Shown: positions 14,134-22,870 of the stretch, piece by piece
Position numbering within the stretch: the first letter of the stretch is position 1
How the letters are laid out: each line of letters starts with the position of its first letter
Translations under genes and position numbers: made by a program
Source of the DNA: Elusimicrobiota bacterium
GTDB lineage: Bacteria > Elusimicrobiota > Elusimicrobia > UBA1565 > JACRDR01
NCBI GenBank assembly: GCA_016207585.1
Contig: JACQPI010000098.1
Coordinates: 1-26,436, forward strand
Direction: 5' to 3'
DNA: 26,436 nucleotides
Notes under the pieces: generated by a model
Told to the model about the DNA's origin: nothing
The model's database searches: none
The model's input: the letters and a program-made list of their open reading frames with translations, nothing else

Positions 14134-16289
14134 GGCAGCGGCGCCGGCGGAAAAAACCGAACGCGCGGGGAGTTCAACCGGATATCTATCGAGAAATTCT
14201 TGGCCTCCGCCTTTAGATGCGTCGGGACCCGCCGCCCTTCGACCGCCTCAAATTCGTCGAGGAGGATCCTCATGGAATCGGAAGTCCCCTGGAAGCTCCT
14301 TAGATCCCCACTCGTATCGTCGAGGAACAGCTGATAGGCGCCGCCCCCCACCCAATGCGTCCGCCAGCCTTCGTGGAATTCGGCGGGACGGCCCTCGAAT
14401 ATCCTGCCGCTCAAGCCGTCTCGCACGGTAAAAAGCGTGTGCGCCACGGCCTCCTGGAGGACTTCGGGCGAAATTCCATCGACCGGGAAGGGATCCATCT
14501 CGAAGAGCGTCCTTCCCGCTACTCGGGCGCGGAACAGAGGGACCCAGAAAGGGCCCAAGAAATCGAGCCGCAGCGATTGCGGAGACTCGAACATCATCAA
14601 GGCTTTAAAACTCCATTTTTTCTTGGCGACCGATCCGGTGATTTCGCACAGGCCCGAATAGGCCTCGATCCCGCCGTACACGCGGCGAAAATACTCCATC
14701 CAAAGATTTCCCAACGCCTGCGGGGAACGCCGCGCCTCCAGAGCCGCCAGCTTCTTTCGAAGGCGCTCCCCCTCGGCGCCTCCGAGCAGGCTCATGCGCC
14801 AGGCCACCCAGGCGGTGCCGGAATCCCCCAGGACCTCGTACGCGTCCCCCAAATGCTCCCAAACGGTCGGATCCTCCGGAAGCTTCTGCAGAGCCGCCTT
14901 CAACTCGATTTTCGCGTCTTGGAGTCGCCCCTGCTTGAAATAAGACCAACCCAAGGAGTCGCGGTAGGCTCCGTTGTCGGGTTCGATCGCCAGCGCTTTT
15001 TCGATCAGCCCCTGGGCCTCGGTCAGCTTCAATCCGCGGTCCGTCAACGAATAGCCGAGGTAATTCAGGGCCGCCGAATCGCTCGGCCTCTGTTGCAGCA
15101 GGACGCGAAATTCCCGCTCCGCATCTTCGATACGGCCCAGCCTCTCATGCAGGACCGCCAATTGAAAACGCGCGTCCCGAAAGTCCGGCGCGCGGCCGAG
15201 GATCTCCCGAAAGAACTCGATCGCCTTTTCGGGCCGCTTGAGATCGTCGTACCCCAGAGCCAGGAAATAGGCGATCTCGGTATTGTCCGGCCACCGAGCA
15301 TGGGCCCGATCCAAAATCACGACGGCTTCCTGAAGCCGGCCCGCCTGCGTCAGGTAATAGCTCAAGCGCAGGTTCAGCTCCGCCTCCTGTTCGAGCGCCG
15401 CGCTATCGGACAACGCGGCGGCGGCGGACGCGAAATCCCGGTTTTGTTCGGCCAGGATCGCAAGCCAAAGGCATGCCGTTGGATTTTTGGGTTCGATCGA
15501 CTTGGCCCTGACGAAATAGCCGCCAGCCTCGTGCGCCTCGCCCAACGCGACGGAGAGCTCTCCCGCATGGTTGAGGAGGACCGCGCTTTGAGGCTCCTGC
15601 TCCAGGATATGAAGGTATTCCCCCAACGCGGCCCGGGTATCCTGGCTCACCTCGTACAAGTGCGCCAAGGCGTAACGAGCCTGCAGGAAATTCGGAGCAA
15701 GCTCGATCGCCTCCTTAAGCCGTTCGATCGCCGAGCGGCGCCGGCCCTGGCGCTCCTCCACCAAGGCGATTTGATAATGCGCGTCCGGCGCGCGCTCCGG
15801 GTTGAGATGGATATATTCCTGAAAATATTGTTTCGCGCTCTCCGGGGATTCGACATTGAGCAAGTTCCCCAAGGCGAGCATCGCCTCGGGAAACTTGGGG
15901 TCGAGCCGAAGAGCCTCCTCCATGGATTTCCTGGCGAGAGAAATTTCTCCCCGCGCCCACCGCACGTTTCCCATCACCAGCCAAGATTTCGCCCTCTTAG
16001 AGTCGAGCGCCACCAGGCGTTGCGCCCAATCCAAGGCGCGCGCCGGCCGCCCGCCCTCCAAGGCGAGCTCAGCCGCCTGCTCGATAATGAACGCCGATTG
16101 CGAATCGATCTTGGAGGCCTGTTCGTACTCGTCCAACGCGGCGTCGACCTGCCCTTGGTGCTGAAGGAGGAGCGCCTTCATGTAATGCATCGTGGCGGTC
16201 TTCGTGTCGGCCGCCGTCACGTGCGGAGCCGCCAACAGAACGCACAGCGCGCCTGCCGGCCAGCCGTGGAGATTTATCGGGAGAGTCAT
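14130..16289 (-). CDS. Exported TPR-repeat protein with C-terminal LolB-like domain
   Basis: 719 residues. A signal peptide (about 1-26, cut near VTAAD) precedes a long tetratricopeptide array, about 30-525, of 34-residue units with the usual W/L-G-Y-A-P pattern (for example RALDWAQRLVALDSKRAKSWLVMGNVRWARGE is spread over two helices). The C-terminal part, about 545-719, looks like LolB/DUF4292: GSVAKKKWSFKALMMF, then LRLDFLGPFWVPLF and an aromatic-rich half barrel. I see no lipobox cysteine, so unlike LolB it is not an obvious lipoprotein. Family knowledge suggests periplasmic scaffolding plus lipid or lipoprotein binding; the exact job is inference. Both ends have ATGA overlaps, with rimI upstream and ispE downstream. 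Confidence 0.8.
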   Translation of the reverse strand: MTLPINLHGWPAGALCVLLAAPHVTAADTKTATMHYMKALLLQHQGQVDAALDEYEQASKIDSQSAFIIEQAAELALEGGRPARALDWAQRLVALDSKRAKSWLVMGNVRWARGEISLARKSMEEALRLDPKFPEAMLALGNLLNVESPESAKQYFQEYIHLNPERAPDAHYQIALVEERQGRRRSAIERLKEAIELAPNFLQARYALAHLYEVSQDTRAALGEYLHILEQEPQSAVLLNHAGELSVALGEAHEAGGYFVRAKSIEPKNPTACLWLAILAEQNRDFASAAAALSDSAALEQEAELNLRLSYYLTQAGRLQEAVVILDRAHARWPDNTEIAYFLALGYDDLKRPEKAIEFFREILGRAPDFRDARFQLAVLHERLGRIEDAEREFRVLLQQRPSDSAALNYLGYSLTDRGLKLTEAQGLIEKALAIEPDNGAYRDSLGWSYFKQGRLQDAKIELKAALQKLPEDPTVWEHLGDAYEVLGDSGTAWVAWRMSLLGGAEGERLRKKLAALEARRSPQALGNLWMEYFRRVYGGIEAYSGLCEITGSVAKKKWSFKALMMFESPQSLRLDFLGPFWVPLFRARVAGRTLFEMDPFPVDGISPEVLQEAVAHTLFTVRDGLSGRIFEGRPAEFHEGWRTHWVGGGAYQLFLDDTSGDLRSFQGTSDSMRILLDEFEAVEGRRVPTHLKAEAKNFSIDIRLNSPRVRFFPPAPLP

Positions 16290-16750
16290 GTGGGAACTTC
16301 CAAACTGCGACCCATCAGGAGCGCGTCGGAACCGTCATTATAATATTTGGGCCTGCGCCCCACAATCCGGTATCCCAGACGGGCGTAGAGGCATTGGGCC
16401 GGCTCGTTGCCGGCGCCCGCCTCCAGGGTGATCCGAGAGCAGTCCCGGCTCCGGGCTACATGGTGCAAATGCTCTACCAGGGCCGACCCCAAACCCATGC
16501 GAGTTCGCATCGGGTGGACCGCCACGTTATTCACTTGCGCCTCGTCTAAAACGATCCGCAAGTTCGCATATCCAACGACAAGGCCGTCCAATTCCGCGAC
16601 GCACGTATAAGATCGCTCCGATGCGAGCTCACTCTCGAATTGCATCCGGCTCCAATGCGGCGTCGTATCCCAAGCCGTTTCGATCTCCAAGACCGCATCG
16701 AGGTCCGCCGTCTCGACGCGGCGGATACGGGGCCGCTGCGGACCCTTCAT
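16286..16750 (-). CDS. rimI: GNAT acetyltransferase, RimI type
   Basis: 154 residues. Expected to N-acetylate a protein N-terminus (ribosomal protein S18 in E. coli). The GNAT core is visible: IRRVETADLDAVLEIE at the start, VNNVAVHPMRTRMGLGSALV as the acetyl-CoA loop (R-x-x-G-x-G/A form), then LEAGAGNEPAQCLYARLGYRIVGRRPKYY, typical of RimI. It overlaps tsaB upstream and the TPR gene downstream by 4 bases each. The tsaB-rimI pairing is widespread and supports the RimI call over other GNATs. Confidence 0.92.
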   Translation of the reverse strand: MKGPQRPRIRRVETADLDAVLEIETAWDTTPHWSRMQFESELASERSYTCVAELDGLVVGYANLRIVLDEAQVNNVAVHPMRTRMGLGSALVEHLHHVARSRDCSRITLEAGAGNEPAQCLYARLGYRIVGRRPKYYNDGSDALLMGRSLEVPT

Positions 16751-17478
16751 GCCTTTCTCGGGAGACTTTTTTCGTAATAGGCGGGTCTGAGATACAAGGG
16801 TTGGAAGGCTCCGATCCGGCCCCGCTCTATCTTTTCCAGGGCGATCGCGGCCAGCGATTCAGTCGTCGCCTCCGCGCCCGCCCAGGCCCTAACATGGCGG
16901 CAATCCCGTCCGAGAAGCCCGAGCGCCTGCCGCGCCCCCGAACCCACCAAACAAAGAGCCCCGCGACCTCGCGCCCGGCGTAAAAAATCGGGCCAGTCGG
17001 CGCGGCGGATCCACTGCTGGGATTGTTCGCACCGGGAGCCTTCCTTTCCCGCCGATGGAAACTGTTGGTAGAAAAATCCCTGACCCGACGCCTCCAGGAC
17101 GACGCCCAGCCTTTCGTTTTTTTCGAGCACCCCAGCCGATATCGCCTGCGCCGCCGCAGCCTCCAGCAGGGATACGCCGACCACGGGACGCTCCAACGCC
17201 CGCGCCGCCGCGGCGGCGAAAGTCATCCCGACGCGGATTCCGGTAAAACTGCCGGGACCGTTTGCAGCGACGATGACGTCCAAATCTCCCGGGTTCCAAT
17301 GCGCGCGCCGAAAAAGGCGTTCCACTTCGCAAATCAACGCCTGATCCTGTCCCCTCTTCACGAGGACGCGCCGCGCCCAAACGGCAGCGGCGACCGGCTT
17401 TTCGGCGCGCGGCGACCGCATCACAAGGGCAAGCTCCAGAACCGCGCTGGAGGTCGTGTTGATCGTCAGAATTTTCAC
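16747..17478 (-). CDS. tsaB: tRNA t6A37 biosynthesis protein TsaB
   Basis: 243 residues from a GTG start that overlaps the tsaE stop (GTGA at 17475-17478). An ASKHA-fold partner of TsaD in making N6-threonylcarbamoyladenosine in tRNAs that read ANN codons. The start VKILTINTTSSA, then DLDVIVAANGPGSFTGIRVGMTFA, is diagnostic for TsaB. It lacks the metal-binding histidines of TsaD, as expected. A longer frame runs upstream to 17853, but it is antisense-like overlap with tsaE. TsaD and TsaC are not in this window. Confidence 0.94.
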   Translation of the reverse strand: MKILTINTTSSAVLELALVMRSPRAEKPVAAAVWARRVLVKRGQDQALICEVERLFRRAHWNPGDLDVIVAANGPGSFTGIRVGMTFAAAAARALERPVVGVSLLEAAAAQAISAGVLEKNERLGVVLEASGQGFFYQQFPSAGKEGSRCEQSQQWIRRADWPDFLRRARGRGALCLVGSGARQALGLLGRDCRHVRAWAGAEATTESLAAIALEKIERGRIGAFQPLYLRPAYYEKSLPRKA

Positions 17479-17966
17479 GGCAATCCCGCGCCTGTGAGTA
17501 AGCGCATCGCGCGGCGGCCGCATCCCGATATTCGCAGGGATCGGGCGGCTCCGCGACGCAGGCTTAGAAACCGGATATCCAGACGATCGTCCGGCAGCAG
17601 CGCCCGGGCCGCCTGGGGCCATTCGATGAGGCATGTCCATCGACCCTCCAGGAGGTATTCTTCCAATCCCAAATCCGCGATCTCGTCGCCGGCGACTCGA
17701 AAAAGGTCGGCATGGCAAATCCGCCGGCCGGCGGCTCGGTATTCCCGCACCAAGCCGAAGCTGGGGCTCGCCACGCCCTTGCGGCATCCCAACGCTCGCG
17801 CGAAACCCCGCACGAACGTCGTCTTGCCGCTGCCCAGGGGGCCGCGCAGACACAGCACGTCCCCGGGCCGGCTTCTACGGGCCAAACGCCCCGCGATGTC
17901 CTGCGTTTCCTCCGGCGAACGCGCTACGAGGCGCAAGACTCTCTCTTTCCATCTCAACGATGTCAC
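17475..17966 (-). CDS. tsaE: tRNA t6A37 biosynthesis ATPase TsaE
   Basis: 163 residues from a GTG with AGGGAG about 9 bases upstream. TsaE hydrolyses ATP to drive turnover of the TsaBD complex. Walker A is LRGPLGSGKTTFVRG, and the family motifs SPSF, HADLFR, LGLEEYL and LIEWPQ follow in order. The last 25 or so residues (Arg-rich) go beyond the usual family length of about 140-155. It follows nnrD by 12 bases and is coupled to tsaB. Confidence 0.95.
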   Translation of the reverse strand: MTSLRWKERVLRLVARSPEETQDIAGRLARRSRPGDVLCLRGPLGSGKTTFVRGFARALGCRKGVASPSFGLVREYRAAGRRICHADLFRVAGDEIADLGLEEYLLEGRWTCLIEWPQAARALLPDDRLDIRFLSLRRGAARSLRISGCGRRAMRLLTGAGLP

Positions 17967-17978
17967 CGGAGAAACTCC

Positions 17979-18887
17979 CTAGCCCAAGCGCTGAAAGGCG
18001 GCTGGAAGCGCCTCGATCACGTCCGAGGCGAGCAGGGAGAACTGGGTTTTTTCGCGAACCGCGATGTCCGCGCTGAGACCGTGAAGGAAAACCCCCAAGG
18101 CCGCCGCCTCGAAACCGCCGTCTCGCCCTTTCCCCGACGCGAGGCGCTGCCCCCCCAAAGCGGCGATGATACCCGTCAATACGTCTCCGCTCCCCCCTTT
18201 GGCGAGTCCCGGATTGCCCGTCGGATTGATCGCGACGCGCTTGCCGTCCGTCACCACGGTCGCATGTCCTTTCAAGGCGCACACGATCCCCAGTTCCCGC
18301 GCCAATCCGACCGCAGCCGCGACGCGGCCCGCCTGGACCGCGCGCGGCGACGTCGCGCACAGGCGGGCCATCTCGCCCGGATGCGGCGTCAGGATGCCGG
18401 GAGCCCCGTCCCGAGCGAGCAGACGACGGAGCGTTCGGCGCGGCTCGAGCGCCAGGATGTTGAGCGCGTCGGCATCCAAGACCGTCGGGATGCGCAGCGC
18501 TTCCAGGATCGACAAAACCGCCGCGCGGGCGCCGGTCGATATGCCGGGACCCAGGGCAAGCACCGAGTAGCGGCGCTTTGAATGCAACCGCCTCAAGAGC
18601 GTCGCCGCAGCGCCGGAAATGATTCCTTGGCGAGTCTGAGGCAAGGCCGACGTTAAAACCTCGGGGGCAAATCCCGCCGCGGCCGCCTGTTGCCCTTCGG
18701 GCACTCCCAAGGTGACGAGACCCGCCCCGCAGCGCAGGGCCGCGCGCGCCGCCAACGCGGCCGCCCCCACCATCCCCCGGGATCCTCCCACGATCAAAAC
18801 GTGGCCGAAATCGCCCTTATGCGCCGCGAGTTCGCGCCGGACGAGCCAGCGCCTTACGGCGGCGCGCGACAGGCGTCGAGACCTCAT
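17979..18887 (-). CDS. nnrD: ADP-dependent NAD(P)H-hydrate dehydratase
   Basis: 302 residues from the ATG overlapping the glmS stop (ATGA at 18884-18887); a longer frame to 19034 would intrude into glmS. A ribokinase-like enzyme that restores damaged NAD(P)HX using ADP. Visible motifs are VGGSRGMVGAAALAARAALRCGAGLV, LALGPGIS, LTPHPGEMARL and NPTGNPGLAKGGSGDVLTG, which includes the catalytic Asp. Only the C-terminal YjeF domain is present; the epimerase half (NnrE), often fused to it, is not in the window. Confidence 0.94.
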   Translation of the reverse strand: MRSRRLSRAAVRRWLVRRELAAHKGDFGHVLIVGGSRGMVGAAALAARAALRCGAGLVTLGVPEGQQAAAAGFAPEVLTSALPQTRQGIISGAAATLLRRLHSKRRYSVLALGPGISTGARAAVLSILEALRIPTVLDADALNILALEPRRTLRRLLARDGAPGILTPHPGEMARLCATSPRAVQAGRVAAAVGLARELGIVCALKGHATVVTDGKRVAINPTGNPGLAKGGSGDVLTGIIAALGGQRLASGKGRDGGFEAAALGVFLHGLSADIAVREKTQFSLLASDVIEALPAAFQRLG

Positions 18888-20758
18888 TCCACCGTGACGC
18901 TCTTGGCGAGATTTCGCGGCTGGTCGACGTCGCAGCCGCGCAGATCGGCGACATGATAGGCCAAAAGTTGAAGAGGAACGGCGTTCGCGATCGGAGAAAG
19001 AAACTCCGGCATCGAGGGCAACGGCAAGGACCAATCCGCCAGGCGACGCGCCCGATCGTCCCCTTCGGTATGGACCACGATCAGGGACGCTCCTCGGGCC
19101 TTAGCTTCCTGGATATTGGATAATATCTTATCCAAAATCTTCGAACGGGTCGCGATCGCCACGACGGGCATGTCGGAATCGATCAAGGCGATCGGTCCGT
19201 GCTTCATTTCTCCGGCCGCGTATCCCTCGGCGTGGATATACGAGATTTCCTTGAGTTTCAGCGCCCCTTCCAGCGCGATCGGATAATTGAGATCGCGCCC
19301 GAAGAAGAGGACGTGATCCTTCTTGACGAGCCGCCGAGCGGCCTCCTGAACCCGCGCGTCCAGCTTCAAGGCATCCCGAATGAAGCCCGGAAGCTTCACC
19401 AGTTCGTCCACCCAAACCCGCGCCTCGGTCTCGCTCATGCTCCCCCGCGCCAATGCGACGTGGAGCGTCAGCAGGTACAGCGCCGTCACCTGGCCGATGA
19501 AGGCCTTTGTGGAAGCGACCCCCATCTCAGGACCGCAGCGCGTATAAAAATTGAAATCGCTGGCGCGTGTCAGCGCGGAACCCAAGACGTTGCAGACCGC
19601 CAGGACTTTAGCCCCCGCGGATTTAGCCAGCTTGACGGCCGCCAAGGTGTCGGCCGTTTCTCCGGACTGGCTGACCGCAATCACCAACGTTTCAGGGCCT
19701 ATGAGCGGTTCGCGATAGCGGAACTCGGAGGCGACCTCGGCCTCCACGGGCAAGCGGGCGTGGCGTTCCAGGAGATAGCGGCCGATCAGGCCTGCGTGGT
19801 AGGCGGTCCCGCACGCGATGATCCGCACGCGAGAGATCGACCGGAGATACTTCTCCGTGATGCCCGTCTCTTTCTCGAGAAGCCCGCCCGTCAAAGGGAA
19901 CAACCGTCCGCCCAGCGTGTCTTCCACGGATTGCGGCTGCTCGTGAATTTCCTTTAGCATGAAATGACGGTAACCGGTCTTCTCCGCCATCGTCCGGTCC
20001 CAGGAGATCTGCGTCGGCTGTTTTTCGACGCGTTTGCCGTCGACGCGGAAAAATCGCGATCCCTCGGTCCCCAAGACCGCGATCTCCCCGTCTTCGAGAA
20101 ACACCGCCCGGCGGGTATAGTCCATGAAGGCCGGAACATCCGAGGCCACGAAGGCCTCTCCCTCCCCTAGCCCCACGACGAGCGGCGATGCCGTCTTGGC
20201 GGCGATCAAGCAGCCGGGCGCCTCGGCCCACAGGACCGCCAGGGCGTAGGCCCCCTGCATCTCCGAAACGGCCTGGCGCACCGCTTCGAAAAACGCGGGC
20301 TCTCTAAGATCGGGAGCGGAGGAACCCCGACCCCGAGCGGCCGCCGCGAGCTTTTCTTCGATGAGATGCGCAACGACCTCCGTATCCGTTTCGGAACGAA
20401 ACTCGTGTTTGCGTTCCTGAAGTTCCGTCCTCAAGGCGAGATAGTTCTCGACGATTCCGTTATGAATGACGACAAGTTTTTGAGAGCAGTCGGTATGGGG
20501 ATGCGCGTTCTCTTCGCAGGGGCGGCCATGGGTGGCCCAGCGCGTATGACCGATCCCCATGCGTCCCTGGAGAGGCTCTTGGGCGACCCGCGCCGTCAAA
20601 CTGGAGAGCTTCCCGACGCTGCGGCGCAGGTGGATCGCACCCCCGTTGAGGACGGCGACGCCGGCCGAATCGTAACCGCGGTATTCGAGACGCCTCAAAC
20701 CTTCCAGCAGGATCGGCGTCGCGTCTCTGGATCCGATATAGCCGATGATCCCGCACAT
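18884..20758 (-). CDS. glmS: Glutamine--fructose-6-phosphate aminotransferase (isomerizing)
   Basis: 624 residues. The start is fixed by MCGIIGYIG, since Cys2 must become the N-terminal nucleophile; the open frame upstream to 20872 is not used. The glutaminase domain (1-240) shows LEYRGYDSAG, HTRWATHG and HNGIVENY. Two SIS sugar isomerase domains follow (SQSGETADTLAAVKLAK, then YIHAEGYAAGEMKHGPIALID), and the C-terminus DVDQPRNLAKSVTVE is canonical. It carries about 15 more residues than the E. coli enzyme, probably an insertion near AAARGRGSSAPDLRE. It makes glucosamine-6-phosphate, the entry to the UDP-GlcNAc pathway. No glmS ribozyme is possible in the 14-base gap to pdxJ. Confidence 0.97.
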   Translation of the reverse strand: MCGIIGYIGSRDATPILLEGLRRLEYRGYDSAGVAVLNGGAIHLRRSVGKLSSLTARVAQEPLQGRMGIGHTRWATHGRPCEENAHPHTDCSQKLVVIHNGIVENYLALRTELQERKHEFRSETDTEVVAHLIEEKLAAAARGRGSSAPDLREPAFFEAVRQAVSEMQGAYALAVLWAEAPGCLIAAKTASPLVVGLGEGEAFVASDVPAFMDYTRRAVFLEDGEIAVLGTEGSRFFRVDGKRVEKQPTQISWDRTMAEKTGYRHFMLKEIHEQPQSVEDTLGGRLFPLTGGLLEKETGITEKYLRSISRVRIIACGTAYHAGLIGRYLLERHARLPVEAEVASEFRYREPLIGPETLVIAVSQSGETADTLAAVKLAKSAGAKVLAVCNVLGSALTRASDFNFYTRCGPEMGVASTKAFIGQVTALYLLTLHVALARGSMSETEARVWVDELVKLPGFIRDALKLDARVQEAARRLVKKDHVLFFGRDLNYPIALEGALKLKEISYIHAEGYAAGEMKHGPIALIDSDMPVVAIATRSKILDKILSNIQEAKARGASLIVVHTEGDDRARRLADWSLPLPSMPEFLSPIANAVPLQLLAYHVADLRGCDVDQPRNLAKSVTVE

Positions 20759-20772
20759 GCCGGTGTCCGGGA

Positions 20773-21504
20773 CTATCCAGCCCCGGCGATGATTTTTTTC
20801 ATATCGCCCACCGCGGCGCGCAGGCCCGTGAAAAGCGCCCGTGAAATTATCGAAAATCCGATATTCAGGCACGCGACGTGCGGAATGCGGGCCACCGCGG
20901 CTACATTGTGGTAATCCAGGCCGTGTCCCGCATGGAGGCCCAGCCGGAGTTCATGCGCCAGATATCCGGCCAACTCCAAGCGCTCCAGCTCGAACTCCTG
21001 CCGGTGACGGCCCAGGGTCCGGGCGTACTGCGACGTGCACAACTCCACCGTATCCGCGCCGAGATTCTTGGCCAGACGCACGCCGGCGGCCTCCGGGTCG
21101 ATGAACAGGCTCACCTCCATCCCCGCGCGGCGCAACCGCGAAATCGCCTTTTCCAGACTCTTCGCAGGGTCGGTCTTCTTGAGATCCAGCCCGCCCCGAG
21201 TCGTCACCTCGTCTTGGCTTTCCGGAACGATGCACACTGAATCCGGATGCAGCCTGGAGGCGATCGCCACCATCTCCGCCGAGGCGGCCATCTCCAGATG
21301 GAGTTGGAATTTCCCGCCTTTGCGAAGCCGGGAGAGATCGGCCTCCTGGATATGGCGTCGGTCGTGCCGCAGATGCGTTACGATCAGATCGGCCCCCGCC
21401 GTTTTGCATACGCGCGCGGCCGCCAAAGGATCCGGCTCCACTTCTCGCCGGGCCTGCCGGAGCGTCGCGACATGGTCTATGTTGACTCCGAGTTTAATGG
21501 ACAT
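20773..21504 (-). CDS. pdxJ: Pyridoxine 5'-phosphate synthase
   Basis: 243 residues. Condenses 3-amino-1-hydroxyacetone phosphate with deoxyxylulose-5-phosphate in the DXP-dependent vitamin B6 route. The start MSIKLGVNIDHVATLRQAR is diagnostic, then THLRHDRRHIQ, VSLFIDPEA, and ELRLGLHAGHGLDYHN near the C-terminus. The start codon lies inside the end of glmM (11-base overlap), with AGGGAG about 10 bases before it. The open frame upstream to 21585 is not needed. Confidence 0.96.
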   Translation of the reverse strand: MSIKLGVNIDHVATLRQARREVEPDPLAAARVCKTAGADLIVTHLRHDRRHIQEADLSRLRKGGKFQLHLEMAASAEMVAIASRLHPDSVCIVPESQDEVTTRGGLDLKKTDPAKSLEKAISRLRRAGMEVSLFIDPEAAGVRLAKNLGADTVELCTSQYARTLGRHRQEFELERLELAGYLAHELRLGLHAGHGLDYHNVAAVARIPHVACLNIGFSIISRALFTGLRAAVGDMKKIIAGAG

Positions 21505-22870
21505 GTGCTTGTATCTCCCTAAGGAACGTCTCCGTGATTTCATTGGAAATGCGCCGGATCGAGCGCCGGTCCGGCCCTTCGACAAGGATTCGAATCAGGG
21601 GCTCGGTTCCCGAATATCTCACGAGGACCCTTCCATCCCCGTGCAGCCGCCTTTCGCAATCCCGGATGCAGCGCCGCAACCGGGGCATCTCCTCCAAAGG
21701 AACCTGATTTTCGACGCGGATGCTGCGCAAAACCTGAGGGTAGTTTTGGAACCGCTTCCGGAAACGGCTCAAAGGCAGGCCGGAGCGGACCAGGATCGCC
21801 AGGATCTGCAGGGCCGTGAGAAGGCCGTCTCCCGTCGGGCCGAACCGTCGGAAAATGATGTGCCCGGAGGATTCGCCGCCCAAGCCGAGCCCCTCCTGGT
21901 CGAGCGCTTCCGAAACGTTGCGGTCTCCCACCGGCACCTGAACCGCGCCGATTCCCCCCTCCTCCAGGAATCGAATCATGCCGTAGTTCGACATGACCGT
22001 CAGCGCGATCTTTCCTCCGGGCAAGGCCCGCCTCTCCTGGAGGTCGGTGGCCGCCATCGACAACAAAACGTCGCCGTCGCAAGGCGCCCCCTCCTCATCG
22101 GCGAAAATGACCCGGTCCGCGTCGCCGTCGAATGCGGCCCCGCAGCCGCATCGGCGGCGCCGAATCTCCTCCCGCAGCGCCCGGATATCCAGCGCCCCGC
22201 AGCCGCGATTGATATTGCGGCCGTTCGGGGAGCAACCGATCGCGAATACCTCGGCCCCAAGCTCCCGCAGCAGCCGGGGCGCGACACGATACGCGGAGCC
22301 GTTGGCGCAGTCGACCGCCAGCCGCACGCCCGACAGGTCCAAATTCACCGGAAAGGTGCTTTTCAAAAAATCGAAATAATCCCGCTCGGCCGCAGGATCC
22401 GCGATCAAACGCGCGGGACGCCCCCGGGGATCGGGCATATCCTGAAGGCGATCCTCGATCTCCCGCTCCGTCTCCAAGCTCAGCTTGAACCCTTCGCCCG
22501 CAAAAAATTTGATCCCGTTGAATTCCGCGGGGTTATGGCTGGCCGACACCATGACGCCGCATAACGCGCCGCGCCGGGGGACGAGGTACGCCAACGCCGC
22601 GGTCGGGATAATTCCCGCATCCAAAACCGCGAAGCCCGCCTTGGCCATTCCCTGCGCCAACTGGCGCATAAGGCCAAGTCCCGAAGCCCGCGGATCGCGT
22701 CCCATCAAGATGCCCGGGAGGGAGCCGTTCCTCGCGCGTGCCGGCTCCCCTCGTCGCCGCCTCAGAACCGTCGCCGCGGCGTAGCCGACGCGGCGAACCA
22801 TCTCCGACGTGAGCGGATAGCGTCCCGGGATTCCCCGGATGCCATCGGTGCCGAAAAGCCGAAGGCTCAC
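21494..22870 (-). CDS. glmM: Phosphoglucosamine mutase
   Basis: 458 residues from a GTG that overlaps the folP stop (GTGA). Converts glucosamine-6-phosphate to glucosamine-1-phosphate between GlmS and GlmU. It has the N-terminal FGTDGIRG, the active-site phosphoserine loop VSASHNPAEFNGIK, metal-binding FDGDADRVIF, the sugar loop GGESSGHI and the phosphate-binding RYSGTEPLIRI, all in standard order. Translation is coupled to the last codons of the interrupted folP gene, so a stop inside folP could reduce its expression. Confidence 0.97.
   Translation of the reverse strand: MSLRLFGTDGIRGIPGRYPLTSEMVRRVGYAAATVLRRRRGEPARARNGSLPGILMGRDPRASGLGLMRQLAQGMAKAGFAVLDAGIIPTAALAYLVPRRGALCGVMVSASHNPAEFNGIKFFAGEGFKLSLETEREIEDRLQDMPDPRGRPARLIADPAAERDYFDFLKSTFPVNLDLSGVRLAVDCANGSAYRVAPRLLRELGAEVFAIGCSPNGRNINRGCGALDIRALREEIRRRRCGCGAAFDGDADRVIFADEEGAPCDGDVLLSMAATDLQERRALPGGKIALTVMSNYGMIRFLEEGGIGAVQVPVGDRNVSEALDQEGLGLGGESSGHIIFRRFGPTGDGLLTALQILAILVRSGLPLSRFRKRFQNYPQVLRSIRVENQVPLEEMPRLRRCIRDCERRLHGDGRVLVRYSGTEPLIRILVEGPDRRSIRRISNEITETFLREIQAHVH

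Noticed and set aside
14355..16343. 662-codon plus-strand open frame antisense to the TPR gene
   Set aside because: It mirrors the TPR gene in the opposite strand; composition is Arg/Gln/Leu-rich without domains, and the minus-strand protein has a signal peptide, repeats and coupled neighbours.
20759..20772. glmS ribozyme upstream of glmS
   Set aside because: Only 14 bases separate pdxJ and glmS, far too short for the ribozyme, and the region upstream is pdxJ coding sequence.
21035..22564. 509-codon plus-strand open frame over pdxJ and glmM
   Set aside because: It runs antisense to two textbook enzymes with intact motifs and shows no recognisable domain; typical of high-GC shadow frames.
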